64,000 nucleotides of DNA from Typhlomys cinereus (GCA_023101885.1 JALPQD010000406.1:1-64000); one strand, 5' to 3'. Counted from the stretch's first letter, positions 11,036-22,323 are shown. Notes: generated by a model not told the origin, from the sequence alone. Numbers and translations: made by a program.

Positions 11036-14000
11036 AATAGCCTCATTGTAACATCAGACTTGCCATTGATATCACAGCCTCAATGTGACATCACAGCCTC
11101 ACCTCTGACAACACAGCCCCACTGTGATAGACTCATCACGGCATCAGTTTTGCCACTGACATCACAGCCTCACTGTGACATCACAACCTCACAGTAACAT
11201 CAGAGACTTCCAGTGAAATCACAGTCTCACCTGTTACATCATGGCCCTTTTGTGATATCAGACTTGCCACTGACATCACTGTCACATCACAGCCTCACTA
11301 TGATTTCATAAATGCATCGTGATATCAGCCTTGCCACTGACGTAACACTGACAGTAGTGTGACCAACGAGGTCTCAGCCTAACCAGTGACAACACAGCCT
11401 TTGACATCATAGCCTCACCAGTGACCCTATAGCATCAGTAGTTATATCACAGCCTCATTGTGACATTGGTCTTGCCACTGACATCAAAGCCTCCCAGTGA
11501 AACCACAGGCTAACATGTAATATCATAGACTCATCGTGGCATCAGTTTTGCTACTGACATCACAGCCTCACTGTGACATCACAACCTCACTGTGACATCA
11601 GAGACTTACAGTGAAATCACAGCCTCAACTGTAATATGACCTCATTGTGACATCAGCATTGCCACTAGCACCACAGACTCACTGTGACATCAAAGCCTCA
11701 TCTTTATATCACAGTCCAACAATAACCTCACAACCTCAATGTGCCATCACAACCACTCATGTGATATCACAGCATCACTGTAACATCATATTATCACTCT
11801 GACATCACAGCATTACTGTGACATCATAAACGCATCATCACATCAGACTTGCCAACAACATTACAGCTTCCACAGGACCCTCATAGCGTACACAGAAACA
11901 TCACAACATCGCAAGTGACATCACAGCCTCACTGTGACATCATAGCTTCTCTGTGACCTCATAGCATCTACAGTGACATCACAACCTCATGATAACATAA
12001 CAACCTCACTGTGACATCACACTTTGATAGTAATATCACAGCCATATGGTATATCACAGCCTCAGTATGACAAAACAGCCTCACTGTGACTTTAGAATCT
12101 CAACAGTGACAACAGTGCCTAACCAATCCCACAGCCTCAACAGTGACATCACAGCCTCACAGTGACATCACAACCTCACGGTGACATCAGAGACTCTCAG
12201 TGAAATCACAGCCTCAACTGTAACATCATGGCCTCATTGTGATATCAGACTTGCCACTGACATCACTGTGACATTAAGCCCCACTGAGATGGCACACCCT
12301 CAACATTGACATCACAACTTTGCTATGAAATCCCAACGTCACCACTGACATCACAGTATCACTTTGGCATAAAAATCTGTTTGGCACAATAGCCTCACTT
12401 TAACAGCAAACCAGCACCATTGAAACCACAGCCTCAAATATGACATCAGTTTCACCACTGACATCACAGTCTCACCACTAACATCACAGCTTCACCAGTG
12501 ACATCACAGGCTTTGACATTATATCCTCACTGTGACATCACAGCCCCAATGTGACATCACATCTTCATTGTGACATCTCACCCTCAACACTAACATCCTA
12601 CCTAGTCTCACTATGGCACCACAGCCTCACCATGATATCAAAGGCTCACCTGTGACCTCATAGCTCACCATTGACATCTTTGCCTCATTGTGACATCATC
12701 CTTGCCACTGACATCACAGCCTCATTGTGCCATCACAATTATTCAGGTGATATCACAGAGTCACTGTGACTTCACACCTTCACTGGACATCACATCATTG
12801 TCACATCACCCTTGCTGCTGACATTTCAGCCTCACTGTGACATCACACACTCACTACTGGCATCCTATGTAGACTCACTACGACCCTAAAGACTCACCAC
12901 TGAAATTATAGGTTAACTGTGACATCACAGGCTCAGCAGTGATACCACAGCCTTACCGGTTATGTCATAGCCACATTGTGACATCAAGTCTGACATCATA
13001 GCCTCACTGTGACTTCACAGCCTCACAGTGATGTGATGTAACAGTCTCACCACTGATATTGACATGAGTCTTGCGACTGACATCACTGTCTCTACAGTGA
13101 CCTCACAGCCTCACTGTGATATCACAACCTCATCGTTACTTCACAGCCTCACAATGAGCTCACAGCCTCATTGTGACATCACAACCACTCATGTGATACC
13201 ACAGCATCACTGTGACATAACATTATCACTTGGACATCCCAATATCACTGTCACATCACAAACTCATTGTCACAGCATCCTTGCAACCAACATGACAGGC
13301 TCCATAGTGACCTCATAGCATCCACAGTAACATCACAACCTCACAGTGACATCACAGCCTCACAGTGTTTTGATGTAACAGTCTCACCATTGACATTGTT
13401 ATCAGCCTTGCCACTGACATCACAGCTTCCACAGTGACATCATAGCCTCACAGTGACATCACAACCCCATGTGATATTGCAGGCTCATATCACAGCCTCA
13501 CTTGTTACATCCTACCTTGCCAAACTCTGACAGCACAGACTTACCATGATATCAAAGGCTCACCTGCAACAACATCTTAGCCTTATTGTGACATCATCTT
13601 TGCCACTGACATCACGACAACATTGTGCCATCACAATCACTCAGGTGATATCATAGAGCCACTGTGACTTCACACTCTCTCTGTGACTTCTCAAGTTTAT
13701 TGTGACATCATCCTTGCCACTGACATTCCAGCCTCACTGGGACATCAAAGGCTCAAAACTGGCATCCTACCTGTACTCACTATGACCCAAAACCCTCACC
13801 AATGACATCACAGGCTCACTGCGACATGCAGACTCACCACTGATACCACAGTCTCACTGTCACATCACAACCTCATCATTATATACATACTCACATTGAC
13901 CTCATAGCTTCACTGTGCAATCACAACTACACATGTGATATCACAGCATCACTGTGACATCACATTATCATTCTGACATCACATCATCACTGTCACATCA

Positions 14001-15280
14001 CAAAGTCATTGTCGCATCAGCCTTTCCACCATTACAGCCTCCACAGTTACCTCATCTCGTCCACAGTGACATCACAACCTCACAGTGACATCACAATCTC
14101 ACTGTGACATCAAAACCTCATTGTGACATCTTCACAATAATATCAGCCATACTGTGATATTGCAGGCTCAGTGTGACAAAACAGCCTCACGGTGTGTGGC
14201 TTTAGAGTCTCTCCAGCAACAACAGTGCCTAACCAATCCCACAGCCTCCATAATGACATCACAGCTTCACAGTGGTATCACAACCTCACGGTGACATGAG
14301 AGACTTCCAGTGAAATCACAGCCTCACCTGTTACCTCATGGCCAATTTGTGTTATCAGACTTGCCACTGATATCACTGTCACATCACAGACTCACTATGA
14401 TTTCATGAATGCACTGTGACATCAGCCTTGCTACTGACATAACACTGACAATTGTGTGACCACAGATGGTATAGCCTCACCAATGATAACACAGCCTTTG
14501 ACGTCATAGCCTCACCAGTGACACTACAGCATCACCAGTGACATCACAGCCTCACTGTGACATCGGTCTTGCCACTGACATCACAGCTCCCCAGTTACAC
14601 CACAGGATTACCTGTAACATCATAGTCTCATCATAGCATCAGTTTTGCCACTGACATCACAGCCTCACTGACATCATAACCTCACAGTGACATCAGAGCC
14701 TTACAGTATAATCACAGTCTCACTGTGGACGATATGAGGTAACTGTGGAGGCTGATGCGACAATGACTTTGTGATGTGATGGCCTTGTTGTAACATCAGA
14801 CTTGCCACTGACATCACAGCCTCACTATGACATCACCGCCTCACCTTTGACATCACATCCCCACAGTGATGGTGCAGCTTTACCATTGACATCCTAACCT
14901 CACTGTGAAATCATGGCATCACCACTGACATAACAGAATCACTTTGACGTAAATCCTCAGTGTGACACAATCACCTCACTGTGGCATCAAACCATCACCA
15001 TTGAAACCACAGCTTCACCTATGACATTGGCTTCACCACTGACATCATAGTATGACCACTAATATCACAGCTTCACCAGTGACATCACAGGCTTTGACAT
15101 TATATCCTCACTATGACATCACAGCCTCAGTGTGACATTACATCTTCACTGTGATGTCTCACCCTCAACACTGGCATCCTACCTAGCCTCACTAAGACAC
15201 CACAGCCTCACCATGATATCAAAGGCTCACTTGTGACATCATAGCCTCACCAGTGACATCTTAGCCTCATTGTGACATCA
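11036..15280 (-). repeat. CRE-like satellite, block B (reverse orientation)
   Basis: The same satellite as block A read on the other strand: GACATCACAGCCTCACTGT-type monomers throughout. The order of variant monomers is the reverse complement of block A. For example AACAGTGCCTAACCAATCCC occurs at about 12106 and 14217, spaced ~2.1 kb. A perfect CRE octamer TGACGTCA lies at 14499-14506. The block ends at the MaLR target-site duplication CATCA (15276-15280). Confidence 0.9.
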
Positions 15281-15349
15281 TGTTGCTGTCCACCTTCATG
15301 GTTGCTGATAAATGACCATCAAACAGCTTAAGAGAACAAGAGGTTTATT
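15281..15349 (-). repeat. 3' LTR remnant of a minus-strand MaLR provirus
   Basis: Read on the minus strand this is the last ~69 bp of the LTR at 16359-16769 (the AATAAACCTCTTGTTC ... TTTATCAGCAACC ... GACAGCAACA portion). Its U3 is missing. The flank CATCA (15276-15280) matches CATCA at 16770-16774, a 5-bp duplication as expected for ERVL-type integration. Confidence 0.7.
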
Positions 15350-16358
15350 TCCTTATGACAGTATTAAATCAGAGTAAGTTAAATACTTTAAAACAAATAA
15401 AATATTAAAACAGAAAGATCTTGATACAATAAGAAAACATTTAAATTGAGATCAAAGTCCAGCAAATTACCGCATCCTGTATTTCAATGTCCATTTTCTG
15501 TTTCTTATCATGTTATCACAGATTATCAAAGATTTCAGGAATTCCAAGTCCTGCAGCTCAAAGTTGTAAAAGAGTTCCTTTGAACCAGGCTGAATCTTCA
15601 CTCGCAACAGTCCTCAGCAGACATTCCATGGTTCTGGCATCTCCAACACTCTGGGTTTGCCTCTGCAGCTGTATGCTTCACCTTCTCTCACAGGAACTCT
15701 ACGCCTGCCACTTGGTGCCAAGCTTTTGCTGCTTTCCATTAACCCCTGAAACTGTTCACCAAAAGCAGTACCACCTGGGGATGCTGCCAGATTCCGAAGC
15801 AAAGTTGAAACATAGCTTTGTCCAGTGGAGCTACAGCTGTACCAACTTTAATGCGCTGATGGTAGAAAAGCCTCTTTTAGGCAGCCAAACATCCACAGGG
15901 CAAGAAATGGCTTTAACTTGGGCTTTCAGCCCCTGAGGGAATTTGAGTTTCCAAACCACGAACTTGCCATACGGTGCTTTTCACATCTTCAACCATCCCA
16001 GTGCAAGTCACTAGGTTTTCTTTCACTGATACTCATTTCTCCAACAGCAGCAGATATTCTGCTGTCTGCCCTTTGCATATCCAATCCTTCAAGGCTGCCA
16101 ACACAGCTCTCCTCTGACAAGCAAACCAGTCCATTGTCTTTAAATTCGGCTTTACTAAAGTCCTTGTTCCCCTCATCACAAATTGGGCCCAAACAATCTC
16201 TCTCAGCAATTGGCCCACTAAACTCTGAACGGTATTTGTAAATCCCCAAAGTGAAAATACTCAAGCATTTCCAACTTTGTCCAACAGAACCATTCAAAAG
16301 CCACAAATCCATATAGTCAGATTTATCAACAACACCCCACTTCCTGGGTACCAAATTC
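15350..16358 (-). mobile_element. MaLR internal region, minus strand
   Basis: The internal sequence is homologous, in opposite orientation, to 27282-28300. Shared blocks include the antisense of TGATCTCAATTTGAATG (near 15446 versus 28202) and the antisense of GGCTTTTGAATGGTTCT (near 16290 versus 27338). Just inside the LTR (about 16337-16354) the minus strand reads TGGTACCC..., a decayed leucine-tRNA type primer-binding site as in ERVL/MaLR elements. ERVL-MaLR internal regions are non-coding, and the 149-, 121- and 107-codon ORFs found here on both strands are chance frames. Confidence 0.7.
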
Positions 16359-16769
16359 TGTTACAGTTAAACTACATGGTTGCTGATAAATGACCATCAA
16401 ATGGCTTAAGGGAACAAAGAGTTTATTTCCTTATGACAGCCTGGGTCCAGCTTGATGGGAGAGCACACACCAACACTAGGGCTGAGGGAACTGGCCACAC
16501 CATCCTGCATAATGACTGAGAGATGGACAATCCTTACTTGCCAGACCAGCATGTCTGGCCAAGTGAACAGAAGGATGCCAACTCTCTCAAACAGCTCTCT
16601 GTGATTTATCCAGGGCCTAATCCCACCCACCATGGGCTGGATCTTCCCCATCAGCTAGACAATCTCCTTCAGGCTTGTTCTGGGCTTAACTCAACCAGCA
16701 ACTCTCTACAAATATGCCCAGAGCTCAAACCCTCAACAGTCAAGTTAACACCTGTGCTTAATTATGACA
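16359..16769 (-). repeat. MaLR 5' LTR, minus strand
   Basis: 411 bp with TG...CA ends (TGTCATAATTAAG ... CTGTAACA on the minus strand). It is homologous to the LTRs at 26858-27281 and 37092-37513. Shared internal landmarks are GACAATCTCCTTCAGG (antisense of CTGAAGGAGATTGTC), the CAGACCAGCATGTCTGGCC palindrome-like stretch and the antisense of AATAAACTC. Confidence 0.8.
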
Positions 16770-16825
16770 CATCACAATCCCTCAAGTGATATCTCAGAGT
16801 CATTGCGACTTCACACTCTCACTGT
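16770..16825 (-). repeat. Satellite fragment between two proviruses (reverse orientation)
   Basis: 56 bp (CATCACAATCCCTCAAGTGA ... CACTCTCACTGT) that fit the reverse higher-order order seen at about 13636-13690. The last six bases, CACTGT (16820-16825), are repeated at 22324-22329 as the target-site duplication of ERV B. Confidence 0.85.
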
Positions 16826-16847
16826 TGTAGCGGTCTCAGGGAATATT

Positions 16848-17315
16848 TCAAAGTTCCTCCCTAACATAAAGCTGACAGATGGTAGGACTATTTTTCATGC
16901 CTTGCAGGAGTACAGTCCATTGATACCTCTGGGCTGGTCTTTGCATATTAGGCTCCCAAACTGTAAATGCAAAGTTATCCCTATCCTGGGGTGCCAAGGG
17001 AATTTGTAAGAAGCAATCCTTGATATCTAGAATTACTATATGGTAGGAGGGCAGTATAGAACTGGGATGTGGCAGGCCAGCCTGAGCAGTCCCCATCTTT
17101 TCCATTCATTCATTGATCGATCTCAGGTCCTGTAGGAGCCTATAATGGCCTGACCTTTTCTTATTAACAAATATGAGAGTATTGTGCCTACTGGTTGAGG
17201 GTTCTGAATGTCCCAGTTCAAGTTGTTCATCTATTAATTCCTTAAGAGCAGTCAATTTGGGTTCAATTGTTGGCCACTGCTCCACCCAGATGTCTTCGTC
17301 CAAGAGCCAAGTCAA
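16848..17315 (-). pseudogene. pol: ERV B reverse transcriptase, N-terminal part (inverted segment)
   Basis: Two same-frame open pieces (17315-17106 and 17105-16848 on the minus strand) separated by one stop form the finger and palm start of a class II retroviral RT. The first carries the linker region and a QDLRSINE-like strand; the second carries the [12 protein letters not shown] palm motif with the first catalytic Asp and the SPTICQ motif. The sequence breaks ~20 residues after SPTICQ, before the YxDD box, at the left end of the provirus. The downstream RT thumb is found on the opposite strand at about 19400-19560, showing that this segment was inverted. Confidence 0.75.
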
Positions 17316-17420
17316 GGGTATGGAATCAGCTACCCATTTAGATGATGGCTCATGATGGGGAGTGGCCTCTAGAATTGGGGGAGATTTGAGGATGAATGGC
17401 CTGAAAGGCCAACCTCATCA

Positions 17421-17819
17421 TCAAAGGAGGCTCAGCAGTCTGTGGTAAGGACCGACACCCATATCTTCTAGAATGTCCCTTCCCCATAAGTTATGAGGGA
17501 TATCGGCAACAATCAAGGAGAAGGAGCCTTGATTACTGTCTAAGTCCTTCCAGTGAACAGGACAAATTGTAGCCCAAGTCGATTGTTGTCCTCCTATCCC
17601 ACTGATGGAGGGGCCTAGTTTGAATTTCCAATGGGGAAACCTGTGTGCTTCAATCTCAGTAAAGATGGTAACATTGGCCCCTGTGTACACAAACCCCTTA
17701 ACTAGAATACCGTCAAGGTATACTATTGTCATAGGAGAATGTGGAAAAACAGGCAAAATCCAGAATACCTCAGGATGGCATCTGTCCCCTCTTATTGACC
17801 GGGCTGAATGGTGTCCCAC
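17421..17819 (-). pseudogene. pro: ERV B retroviral aspartic protease, inactivated
   Basis: Minus-strand frame of 132 codons. The active-site loop, normally DTGA-like, reads YTGAN here (codon at 17685-17687), so the catalytic Asp is replaced by Tyr. Towards the C-terminus the NLWGRDIL motif typical of class II ERV proteases is intact. The upstream nucleocapsid frame overlaps it in a different register, as expected for a gag-pro frameshift. The start is not real; retroviral protease is made by frameshift. Confidence 0.75.
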
Positions 17820-18360
17820 TGGGAATTTAAATTAGCCTTGGCATTCTGCTGGACATTAGAAGGCTGTGAGCAGCAGTTGCAAGCCCAGTGGAATCCCTTG
17901 TTACATTTTGGGCAGCAAGTCTGGGGATGGGTATTAGGGCAGTCCCTCCGGAGGTGACCTGTCTTACCACAGCCCCAGGAAGTGTGGTCTGGCAGGTTAA
18001 TCTGTAGTGGGCAGTCAGGAAGTCGCTGCCTGTCCCACAAGAGGGCACCAATGGAGGCAGTAAGGGTCGTTATGGGGCCAGCCCCCAGTTCCAGATCTCT
18101 AGTTGCTATCACCCACTTGTGGATATCATCATTTCAGAGAGCAGCCACTCCATTATGGGTAGGGTTGTGGAGGCCCTTTCAAGCTAATTGTTTGATTAAC
18201 ATATCTCTAATGGGGCCTGGAACTACCCTACACTCTACAGCTTCTGTTACTCTAGCAAGGAAGTCCATAAAGGATTCCCCTGATTGCTGGATGAGGTTAC
18301 AAAAGTAAACAGAAGGGTCCCTTGGGGTGCAGGCCTTTAGGCCCCCTTCGGCAGTTTTTC
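17792..18360 (-). pseudogene. gag: ERV B gag: capsid C-terminus and nucleocapsid (inverted segment)
   Basis: Upstream on the minus strand (about 18360-18190) a frame reads through a QQSGESFMDFLAR stretch that fits the retroviral major homology region. It has stops and continues to two zinc knuckles at about 17970-17860. In knuckle 1 the first Cys of the CX2CX4HX4C pattern is Ser; knuckle 2 (CPKC ... H ... C) is complete. This is the RNA-binding nucleocapsid of a class II ERV. The segment breaks off near 18360, where plus-strand leader begins. Confidence 0.7.
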
Positions 18361-18696
18361 AGTAAGCTGGCTTCTTTGTGTTTAACGTTCTTTACCTTTA
18401 CGAGAGGTGAGTGTGAAGGTCCCTTTCCCTTTTTCTGTGTTCGTCTGTCCACGGATAGGGAGGTACACATTTTGGTTCTGGTTCGCCCAGCGTCTTCACA
18501 TAAGGGTTGACCCCCCCAGAAGACAGAACCAGGAGTGGTCTCCTGATAGGCCCTTCTCCTCTGGAGACACCTGTGGGCATACGGCCATGGCCTAACAAAC
18601 CATGGAAGTTCCCCACTAAGCACAAGACATTTGGGTCCAATACATTCCTTGTCTCATTTGTTCCTCTTTAGTTTCATCTCTGTCCTTTAAAAAAAA
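18361..18696 (+). other. ERV B 5' leader with probable splice donor
   Basis: Untranslated plus-strand sequence ahead of the gag start. GAGAGGTGAGTG near 18400-18411 is a near-consensus splice donor, in the position of the major donor of a retroviral leader. The expected primer-binding site and 5' LTR are missing. ORFs on both strands here have no family features. Confidence 0.5.
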
Positions 18697-19047
18697 ATGG
18701 GCAACGTCTCCTCACACTGTAAGGAGCCCCAAACACATGCCTCATTTTCTCCTGTTAACCTGCCTAGTACTTCACTGCCACCCACTATGGGCATTAGGGC
18801 CGAAATCCCTCACTCCTCAGATGGAGAAGGAGAGGATGAATCTATGGCAGTACCTCATAAACCCACATGCTCAGATCAGGCAGAGAAGCCCCCAATCCCT
18901 TTGAGTAGTTCCCCCTCCACCATACCCTTGCCAAGAACCCACTGTTACTACAACTGGGTCCAGCCCTTCAGCCCCAAGCCCCTATGCTTCAGACGTGCCC
19001 TCAGTTTTCCAACTTTTTGTGGAGAGAAGCTTTCCCTGTTAATGTAG
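18697..19047 (+). pseudogene. gag: ERV B gag N-terminus (matrix region)
   Basis: 116 codons from an ATG in A-rich context. Gly at position 2 followed by Asn and Ser residues suggests an N-myristoylated Gag start. The rest is Pro/Ser-rich with an acidic patch near residues 46-49. It ends at a stop at 19045-19047, after which a capsid frame follows. Matrix itself is poorly conserved, so the assignment relies on the start and its position before capsid. Confidence 0.55.
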
Positions 19048-19073
19048 TACCCAGTGCGGCCAACTAGCCTTGG

Positions 19074-19619
19074 GTGCCTACCCCACTTTCTGATCTTTCC
19101 CTGATTTGTAAGGCATTCAATGAATCAGGCCCTAACTCCCCTTATTTTGAACAGATTCTGTGCCAATGGGCCATTCAGCTCCAAACTCATTATGATTGGT
19201 ATCATCTCTTTAAGGCAGTCTTAGAGCCAGACATTTTCCTGAATCAGAGCTCTGCATATGATGATCAGGCAGAAGCAAAAGCCTGCCTCAACCTTCAGTA
19301 TGGTCTTAACATCACATTGGATATGCTCACGGGTCGCAGGCAATATATTGATCCTGTATCCCAGTCCACCATACGTTTGGCTGCATATTTTAAGCAGGTG
19401 TATGCCTTTTTGGGGTTTTCTATTTCCAAAGGAATATGCCCGCTAGCCTTTACCCTGCCCTGTAAAGACGCCTATTCCCTAGCTGAACTCCAACAGCTAT
19501 GTGGAACAATAAATTGGCTCAAACAATTTCTACCAATCCCTGACCATGAAATGCACTCTTTATTTTCTCTCCTGATGGTCTCTACATGCCCTTCCAAAAG
19601 AATTAAGCTTACACCTTAA
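19074..19619 (+). pseudogene. ERV B gag capsid N-terminus fused to RT thumb
   Basis: 181 open codons. Residues ~1-105 look like a class II ERV capsid N-terminal domain (a W-rich helix region, then a DMLTGRRQY-like stretch). From about residue 115 the same frame continues as RT: FLGFSISKG corresponds to the conserved YLG box and SLAELQQLCGTINWL to the RT thumb. The capsid C-terminus, nucleocapsid, protease and RT palm that should lie between are found inverted at 16826-18360. The fusion is a deletion product rather than a designed protein. Confidence 0.7.
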
Positions 19620-20458
19620 GCGACAGCCCTTCTATAAAAGGTTGCCTCTCTACTCACCTCAGCATCCTTAGACAGACATGAGCCTCACAGGCCTCTCTTA
19701 ACAATCATCTTATGAACCCCTGCTGGTGTTCTAAGCATCCTATGGCAAAGAGGCCCCCTTATGTGGCTACATCAGGCTCATTCTAACTTACACAAAATCA
19801 CGTCTAAATTTGAGATCACTTTTTTACTCACTCTCAAGGCAAGAAATGCGGCCTGCAAGACCTATAAAGTGAGCCTGATAAAATCATACTTCCTTTCCCG
19901 GCTCCGGCACTCACAATCTCTTTGGGCTGATTCTATTAGTTTTCAAGAAATGGTCTCCGTCTGCACTGGAGACCTTGACAACCACCCCCCACAGAACAAA
20001 AGTTTAACTGTGCTTTCTCAACTCCCTATTAAAATTAAGCTTTATAGTACTCCTAGCTCTTCCCCCATTCTACATGGGACTCCAATAAACAAAGATATGG
20101 AATCCTCATTCAGTGCCCGGGGGAAAAAGACATTACTTATGTCCTCTCCAACACTGGCTTGGTGCACCTGGGCAAACTCTTGGGGCTCTTAAAGATTTTT
20201 ACTGAATGCCAATTAGAACCTGTTAATATTTTTTCTGATAGTATGTGGTATAGGCTGTCCAGTCCTCTTCATTTTCTTTGCTCAAGGACCGTATGAGCCC
20301 CTTACATGCCACCATGTGGTTGCTCCAGGATGTATTGGAACACAGGGCTCACCCTTGGTATATTTCTCATATGAGGTCACACACAAAACTTCCCAGAATC
20401 CTGGCTAAGGGAAACGATTTAACAGATACTATGATCATGACTGTGGACTTAGAGCTTC
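19620..20458 (+). pseudogene. pol: ERV B RT connection and RNase H, decayed
   Basis: No single frame survives. Pieces in different registers include a short FSDS stretch near 20236-20247 (an RNase H catalytic Asp) and an IRSHT-like SHMRSHTKLPRILAKGND stretch near 20369-20422 that marks the C-terminal end of class II ERV RNase H. The 143-codon ORF at 19761-20192 covers part of the connection region but has no clear motif. Confidence 0.55.
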
Positions 20459-21228
20459 TTGGACAAGCTAGGGCACCAGCAATTTCACCTTACCCCTCGG
20501 AGCTTACACAAGCTTCTTCCAGAGCTTACAATGTCACATTGTAAACATTTAGTCAGGTCTTGTGTGACCTGTACCCCCTTGGCTCTACTTGGCCCCCTCA
20601 ATAAGGGAGGGGTAAATTCCAGATGTCTCTTGTCTAATGCAATTTGGCAAATGGCTGTTAACCACCACTTCCCCTTTGAGAACCTAAAATATGTTCATGT
20701 CAGAGTGGACACTTGTTCCTGTTTTGTGTGCTCAATAGCCCTTATAGGAGAAAAGGCAGCCCATGCTATTAAAGCCCTAAAATGCGACATGTTAGTTATG
20801 GGTGTATCCTGGGCACTAAAGACTGACAATGGACCTGCATATGCTTCCCAACAATTTGGCTCCTTTATAGCCTCATGGAAAATTAGTCACACCTTTGGCA
20901 TCCTCTATAACCCACAGGAACAAGCCATTGTGGAAAGATTCAACAGAACCTTAAAGGGCCTTTTAGCAAAGGTCACATTCCCTGAATCCAAACGTGACCC
21001 ACATTGGCTCTGACAGAGGCCCTGTTTCACCTTAAATTCCTCATATTTGATGATTCAGGACTAAGCCTTGCTTATAAACACAAGGCTTTCCTGCCTCGCA
21101 ATACCCCCCTGCCTCTTGTCCTATGGAGGGACCCCATAATGCTGCTATGTCAGGGACCCGCTCCCTTATTAATCTGGGGTGGAGGATATGCTTGTGTCTT
21201 CCTTCAGGATTTCACTTCGCCAATATGA
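20459..21228 (+). pseudogene. pol: ERV B integrase, near-complete with intact DD35E
   Basis: The main frame (20459-21013, 184 codons) starts inside the zinc-binding domain: His residues near positions 10 and 17, then CVTC (Cys35, Cys38). The catalytic core has Asp at 20708-20710, Asp at 20825-20827 (in TDNGPAY) and Glu at 20933-20935 (in VERFN), with exactly 35 residues between the last two. After a frameshift the C-terminal DNA-binding domain continues at 21004-21228 with WRDP, QGPAPLLIW and GYACVF motifs. The start is arbitrary, as integrase is cleaved from Gag-Pro-Pol. Confidence 0.85.
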
Positions 21229-21529
21229 GTGCCAGATTGAGAAGAAAAACCAGGAAGAGATTATGAAGGCTTCCCGGGAACCAGATTCCTAAAATGAGTA
21301 AATCTGTGGCCACTTCAATTTTTTTTCATTTCTGTTGCATGCTGATATAAAAATTTTGGCATGCCATTTTTAAATACATGTATGCATACTTAAAAATAAG
21401 ATCAAATAATTTTTGTAACATCTAAGGCCTTAACTACTTATTTTTATATCAATCTCAATTGTTTTTCTAATAGATTGTAAGCTTTCTTTCATTGTTTTCT
21501 CACTTGATTTTAATTTTTAATGGATTGTA
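21229..21529 (+). other. ERV B post-pol sequence replacing most of env
   Basis: About 300 bp of A/T-rich sequence with no readable env surface domain. 21305-21495 is nearly identical to 9800-9990 in ERV remnant A, so it belongs to the ERV family rather than being a private insertion. Confidence 0.5.
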
Positions 21530-21724
21530 ACTTACACTATCATAGGAGGAATTGTTCTTTTATTAATTACATTGCTTAACTGTTTCCTTCAGCACATCTC
21601 TCAGCAGCGCTTCAGCAATAAGACCATGCTACAGGCACTTATGGCCCTTGAATATCTGAGCCATAGTACCCCTAGGGACATGGTTCGGGCTTGGATTGCA
21701 GAGATTTGTGAGGCCTTGGTCTAG
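21530..21724 (+). pseudogene. env: ERV B env transmembrane tail
   Basis: An open frame without its own ATG ends at TAG 21722-21724. It reads a ~19-residue hydrophobic segment (IIGGIVLLLITLLNCFL at about 21539-21589) followed by a ~43-residue cytoplasmic tail. This is the membrane anchor of the Env TM subunit. The same peptide, diverged, is encoded on the minus strand at 42484-42397 plus 41969-41862 in ERV D, confirming that it was a coding region. The surface subunit and fusion peptide are gone. Confidence 0.7.
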
Positions 21725-21919
21725 TCTACTATCCGCATATCCTGACATGCCTTCCAGAGGAGGGCCGGTAGCCAATGATGGGTAAGATCCTGTGAGACAG
21801 AACAACCTAAGACAGGCACGGTCCTTAATGCTGGATGCCCTCTGAGGTGAGGTTAACAAGGTCAGAGCAAAGAACTCTGGCTCCCGCTGGCTGTCAAAAA
21901 TAAATAAAAAGGATGGATA

Positions 21920-22323
21920 TGTAGGAGAAATGGACCAGGCAAGCCTGTATTAAAGTCTCCGATCAACCACTACTTACAATACCTCCACCTGGGGAGCATA
22001 CCACTCAGGGATGATCTGTATGGACTGCATGCGCAAATGCAAATTCCCCAAGCTACACCTGCTGCACCGCCTGGTGCTGACATCAAACCGCCTGGCTGAG
22101 AGGACCAACCCAGACAGAACAACTCAACAAAAGTTCACGCTGGGACTTAGGGGATGTTGGGTGGGGTATATAAGCAGCCTGATATTTACAATAAACAAGC
22201 CTGAGAGCCTGAGAGCCTGAGAGCCTGTTTGCCACTTGCTTGAATTCCGGGGTCTGTGCCATTAACTCTATGCCAGCTTATCCCTGCCCCTAAGGGACTC
22301 CATGGGCCTCCAAGACCTCTACA
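21920..22323 (+). repeat. ERV B 3' LTR
   Basis: 404 bp with perfect 5-bp inverted ends (TGTAG ... CTACA), preceded by a purine-rich tract (AAATAAAAAGGATGGA). It contains a TATA box in GGGTATATAAGC (about 22156-22167) and AATAAA near 22190, the normal U3-R layout. It shares its first ~20 bp and upstream block with the LTR of ERV D at 41656-41039. Confidence 0.85.
22156..22196 (+). promoter_or_regulatory. LTR TATA box and polyadenylation signal
   Basis: GTATATAAGC followed ~25 bp later by ACAATAAACA gives the U3 promoter and the R polyadenylation signal of the ERV B LTR. A short direct repeat of GAGAGCCT (three copies, about 22203-22229) follows. Confidence 0.6.

Larger units (their letters stand above)
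16826..22323 (+). mobile_element. ERV B: rearranged class II (betaretrovirus-like) provirus
   Basis: A 5.5 kb insertion flanked by a perfect 6-bp duplication CACTGT and bounded by TG...CA. Its left third (16826-18360) encodes capsid C-terminus, nucleocapsid, protease and RT on the minus strand. The rest encodes leader, matrix, capsid N-terminus joined to the RT thumb, RNase H, integrase, the env membrane tail and a 3' LTR on the plus strand. The missing middle of the plus-strand genes is what lies inverted on the left. A 5' LTR is absent apart from a terminal TGTAG. Every frame is broken somewhere, so it cannot be autonomous. Confidence 0.8.

Noticed and set aside
13064..13318. 84-codon ORF in the satellite, and similar ones at 44221, 47218 and 49803
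   Set aside because: Translations of diverged monomers, not conserved between units.
15487..16354. 149-, 121- and 107-codon ORFs
   Set aside because: Inside a MaLR interior that is homologous to 27282-28300 but whose frames are not conserved between the two copies.
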